48,120 nt of DNA from a virus. Positions 46,605-48,120 of the stretch are shown here, in pieces; positions within the stretch are counted from its first letter, which is position 1, and every line of letters begins with the position of its first letter. Made by a program: the position numbers and the translations under genes. Below the pieces are notes generated by a model, which was not told the origin of the DNA, searched no databases, and worked only from the letters and a program-made list of their open reading frames with translations. The stretch covers positions 1-48,120 of the IMG/VR virus record IMGVR_UViG_3300028802_000024; one strand, written 5' to 3'.

Positions 46605-46610
46605 CACTAC

Positions 46611-47060
46611 ATGACCGGAACTCGCCCCCGAGGATCGACCATCCAGCTCCGCGTCACCGACGAGGAGAAGGCCCAGATCGCCGGCCATGCCGAGGCGACC
46701 GGCCAAACGGTGAGCGAATACGTCCGGGGTCAGGCGCTTGCCGGGCCGTGGCGGCCAAGAAAGAAGCCGCCGTTCGGACGGGAGGCCCCGACCCTCGAAC
46801 CTTCGACGTCATCCGGGGTAGTTCCGGGAGGTGATGCGCATGAGCGGGACGCTCCAAAAACAGAGGGAACAGGAACCCCGCAAGTAGCTCAGCCGGAGGG
46901 CCAAGAGCAGTCCGGCCCTCCGGCTGACGATTCCCCCGAGATTGAGGAGCAGTTCGTCGAGCGCCGGACCCGCGAGCTCTACGGCCAGGGACGGATCCTC
47001 CGGGTTGCCCGGATGGAAGCCGAAGCGGAGTGGCGGGCGGCGCGTCGGGGGGAGCAATGA
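46611..47060 (+). CDS. Ribbon-helix-helix regulator
   Basis: The 149-residue protein has an N-terminal RHH domain: strand STIQLRVTDEE, helix KAQIAGHAEATG, then QTVSEYVRGQAL. A Pro/Gly/Glu-rich linker follows. The C-terminal helix (FVERRTRELYGQGRILRVARMEAEAEWRAARR) recurs in the larger RHH protein that crosses the join (ARRIAELQALNRPTIVARAEAESEWRR). The two are paralogues with different middles. It likely binds the palindromes upstream and regulates this operon. The stop overlaps the next ATG. Confidence 0.75.
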   Translation: MTGTRPRGSTIQLRVTDEEKAQIAGHAEATGQTVSEYVRGQALAGPWRPRKKPPFGREAPTLEPSTSSGVVPGGDAHERDAPKTEGTGTPQVAQPEGQEQSGPPADDSPEIEEQFVERRTRELYGQGRILRVARMEAEAEWRAARRGEQ

Positions 47061-47638
47061 GCGCTGCGGTCCAAGTTCGCACGCAGGAAGGCATCGTCGA
47101 AGTCGACGAAGGCGCCGGCTGGCGCGAGGCCAACGAACTCGAGCGCTCGGCGCTGGCGACGGCCTTTATGCCCGCGCTCGGGGACGATCCGGAGTTCGCT
47201 ACCGACGAGGTCCATGTGCTCGCCGTTGCCGAGCCGCTCAGCCCCGGGCTCCGCGAGCACTGGCGCGAACTCGTGCAGGGGCTTATCCGGAAGGGAATCG
47301 TCTCGGGTCCCGAGCGTACGGGTGGGCGGGGAGGGGGCGAGGCGGCCGGACTGCTCCGCAAAGAGCTCTACGACTGCTTTGTGGCCACCGGCGCCGAACC
47401 CGAGGAGGACGGCAACTGGCGGCGCCTGAACCCCGGAGAGGCGCTGGCGGCCGTGCGCGAGCTCCGGGCCGAAGTCGACGCCGAGCAGGGACCGGGCGCC
47501 CTAGGCCTTCTAAACGCCGGCAACGTCGTCGACGGCGGAGGGCCGCTCACCGAGGGCGAGTTCAAGCGTACGGTCAACGCCGCCGCGCGACAGTCGAACT
47601 TCACGCCGCCCTTTCCCGAGGAGGAGGGGTGGCCGTGA
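47057..47638 (+). CDS. Hypothetical protein between two RHH genes
   Basis: A 193-residue product beginning in an ATGA overlap. It may hold a small beta/alpha domain (VQVRTQEGIVEVDEGAGWRE). The helical segment LREHWRELVQGLIRKGIVSG and the later LRKELYDCFVATGAEPEEDGNWRRLNPGEALAAVRELRAEV follow. Not recognised. Lying between two RHH paralogues suggests a regulatory or packaging partner. Confidence 0.6.
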   Translation: MSAAVQVRTQEGIVEVDEGAGWREANELERSALATAFMPALGDDPEFATDEVHVLAVAEPLSPGLREHWRELVQGLIRKGIVSGPERTGGRGGGEAAGLLRKELYDCFVATGAEPEEDGNWRRLNPGEALAAVRELRAEVDAEQGPGALGLLNAGNVVDGGGPLTEGEFKRTVNAAARQSNFTPPFPEEEGWP

Positions 47639-47712
47639 CCTTCGACCCGCTCCCCTGGCGCCTGCGCTTTGCGGCCTGGCGCTGGCGGCTTGTGATACAA
47701 CTCCGGCCGTGA
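47635..47712 (+). CDS. Small Trp/Arg-rich peptide gene
   Basis: A 25-residue frame (TFDPLPWRLRFAAWRWRLVI) with GTGA overlaps at both ends, giving tight coupling. Amphipathic and basic, like a membrane-active peptide. Its DNA also holds an extended -10-like TGT-GATACA ahead of the next GTG, so it may be only a spacer. Confidence 0.35.
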   Translation: MTFDPLPWRLRFAAWRWRLVIQLRP

Positions 47713-48120
47713 CACAGAAGCCCAAACCCCCGATGGTCCGGTTCCGCGTCACGGACGAGCTGCTCGCCCACGTGAACCAGGCCTGGAAAGACGCCGGCTA
47801 CGCGAACCTGAGCGCCTACCTGCGCGCCGTGCTGCTCGAGCGCACCGTCGTCACCGTCGCCGACACCGGCGTGGTGATAATCCCGGCCGCCGGCGGCAGC
47901 ACCGGGCACGATGAAGCGGTCAAGGCGGCGTTCATCAAGGCGTTCGCCGAGCTTGCCGGGTCCGGGGACGCGCACTCGGGTCCGGCCTCCACTTCCCCGG
48001 GCGAGGATGCCTCGCCTCCCGACGGGATGCCGCCGGCCGGTTCTGCCGATCCGGGCTCGGGGAAGGCCCCTCCTTACGAGCCCGACGATGTCGAGGAGAC
48101 GTGCCCGCGCTGCGGTCGAA
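47709..48120 (+). CDS. RHH DNA-binding protein with zinc-binding clusters (N-terminal part; continues at 1-552)
   Basis: GTG start nine bases after GATACA (47694-47699), a possible leaderless or short-leader promoter. The first 45 residues form an RHH domain (MVRFRVTDELLAHVNQ, then WKDAGYANLSAYLRAVLLE). A short alpha/beta stretch and a Gly/Pro/Ser-rich linker follow. The frame runs off the window end and continues in phase from base 1, giving 278 residues with zinc-binding clusters at the C-terminus. The last 127 bases duplicate the window start. Confidence 0.8.
   Translation, partial: MTQKPKPPMVRFRVTDELLAHVNQAWKDAGYANLSAYLRAVLLERTVVTVADTGVVIIPAAGGSTGHDEAVKAAFIKAFAELAGSGDAHSGPASTSPGEDASPPDGMPPAGSADPGSGKAPPYEPDDVEETCPRCGR
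47994..48120. repeat. Terminal direct repeat, right copy (circular join)
   Basis: Identical to bases 1-127. Removing it gives the unique circular sequence. Confidence 0.95.

Larger units (their letters stand above)
45653..46610. other. Repeat-rich, mostly non-coding region
   Basis: About 960 bases without a convincing gene. It holds a tRNA-like element (45765-45859), a duplicated set of short repeats (CAGGAAGAGGTA then GCGGTGGT then GGCGAACA, occurring in this order twice), a 13-base direct repeat, a strong interrupted hairpin and a palindrome cluster ahead of an RHH gene. Frames at 45850-46077 (minus, 75 codons), 46146-46328 (minus, one hydrophobic span) and 45694-45963 (plus, low complexity) lack ribosome sites and I do not call them. 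Its place after a candidate small terminase makes pac/cos or structured RNA possible. Confidence 0.6.

Noticed and set aside
1-48120. CRISPR arrays, insertion sequences or transposases.
   Set aside because: I saw no regularly spaced repeat arrays, transposase motifs or IS-type terminal inverted repeats.

Overview
The window is a complete, circularly closed genome of a tailed bacteriophage. The first 127 bases are repeated exactly as the last 127 (1-127 = 47994-48120), and a gene reads in frame across the join, so the unique length is about 47,993 bp. The DNA is GC-rich. Genes are packed with ATGA, GTGA or TGATG stop-start overlaps, GTG starts are common, and several starts look leaderless (TANNNT a few bases before ATG or GTG). 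Together with the actinophage-like peptidase endolysin, this suggests an actinobacterial host; that is inference. There is a large terminase, a portal, an SU10-type (DUF5309-like) major capsid protein, a nozzle-like protein and large internal virion proteins, but no tape measure, sheath or tail-tube gene. A short-tailed (podovirus-like) virion is therefore most likely.

Layout in circular order. (1) 44.9-47.99 kb joined to 0-1.9 kb, plus strand: a candidate small terminase, a roughly 1 kb region of repeats, palindromes and a tRNA-like element, two related ribbon-helix-helix (RHH) proteins (one spanning the join and carrying zinc-binding clusters), and a HAD phosphatase. (2) 1.9-22.1 kb, plus: a tRNA with an 8-nt anticodon loop directly in front of terL, then terL, portal, three proteins or domains sharing an FPVGT virion-anchor-like module (one is a beta-helix tailspike), scaffold, major capsid protein, connector, nozzle and internal virion proteins, including one of 1251 residues. 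(3) 22.2-27.4 kb, plus: a virion lysin with a transglycosylase domain and a degenerate LytM-like domain, then an unusually large lysis cassette: four small membrane proteins, a PAS-domain protein, an M15 peptidase endolysin, a GH24 lysozyme and a holin-like protein. (4) 27.6-39.3 kb, plus: an XRE regulator, a TetR-like regulator, many small cysteine-rich proteins, a Cas4/RecB-like nuclease, a tyrosine integrase, an HNH nuclease, a RusA resolvase and a stand-alone JAMM metallopeptidase. (5) 39.4-43.1 kb, plus: a lambda-like O/P replication module (winged-helix initiator with internal A-rich iterons, and a DnaC-like loader), closed by an intrinsic terminator. (6) 43.15-44.8 kb, minus: a small operon with an excisionase-like protein and a tRNA-3'-half-like element that could be attP, divergent from the small-terminase operon across a palindromic operator.

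The integrase, the excisionase candidate and the regulators suggest a temperate or formerly temperate phage. It carries its own origin recognition and helicase loading but no polymerase, primase or helicase, so it depends on host replication proteins. About half the genes are small and unrecognised; for those I describe only what is visible.
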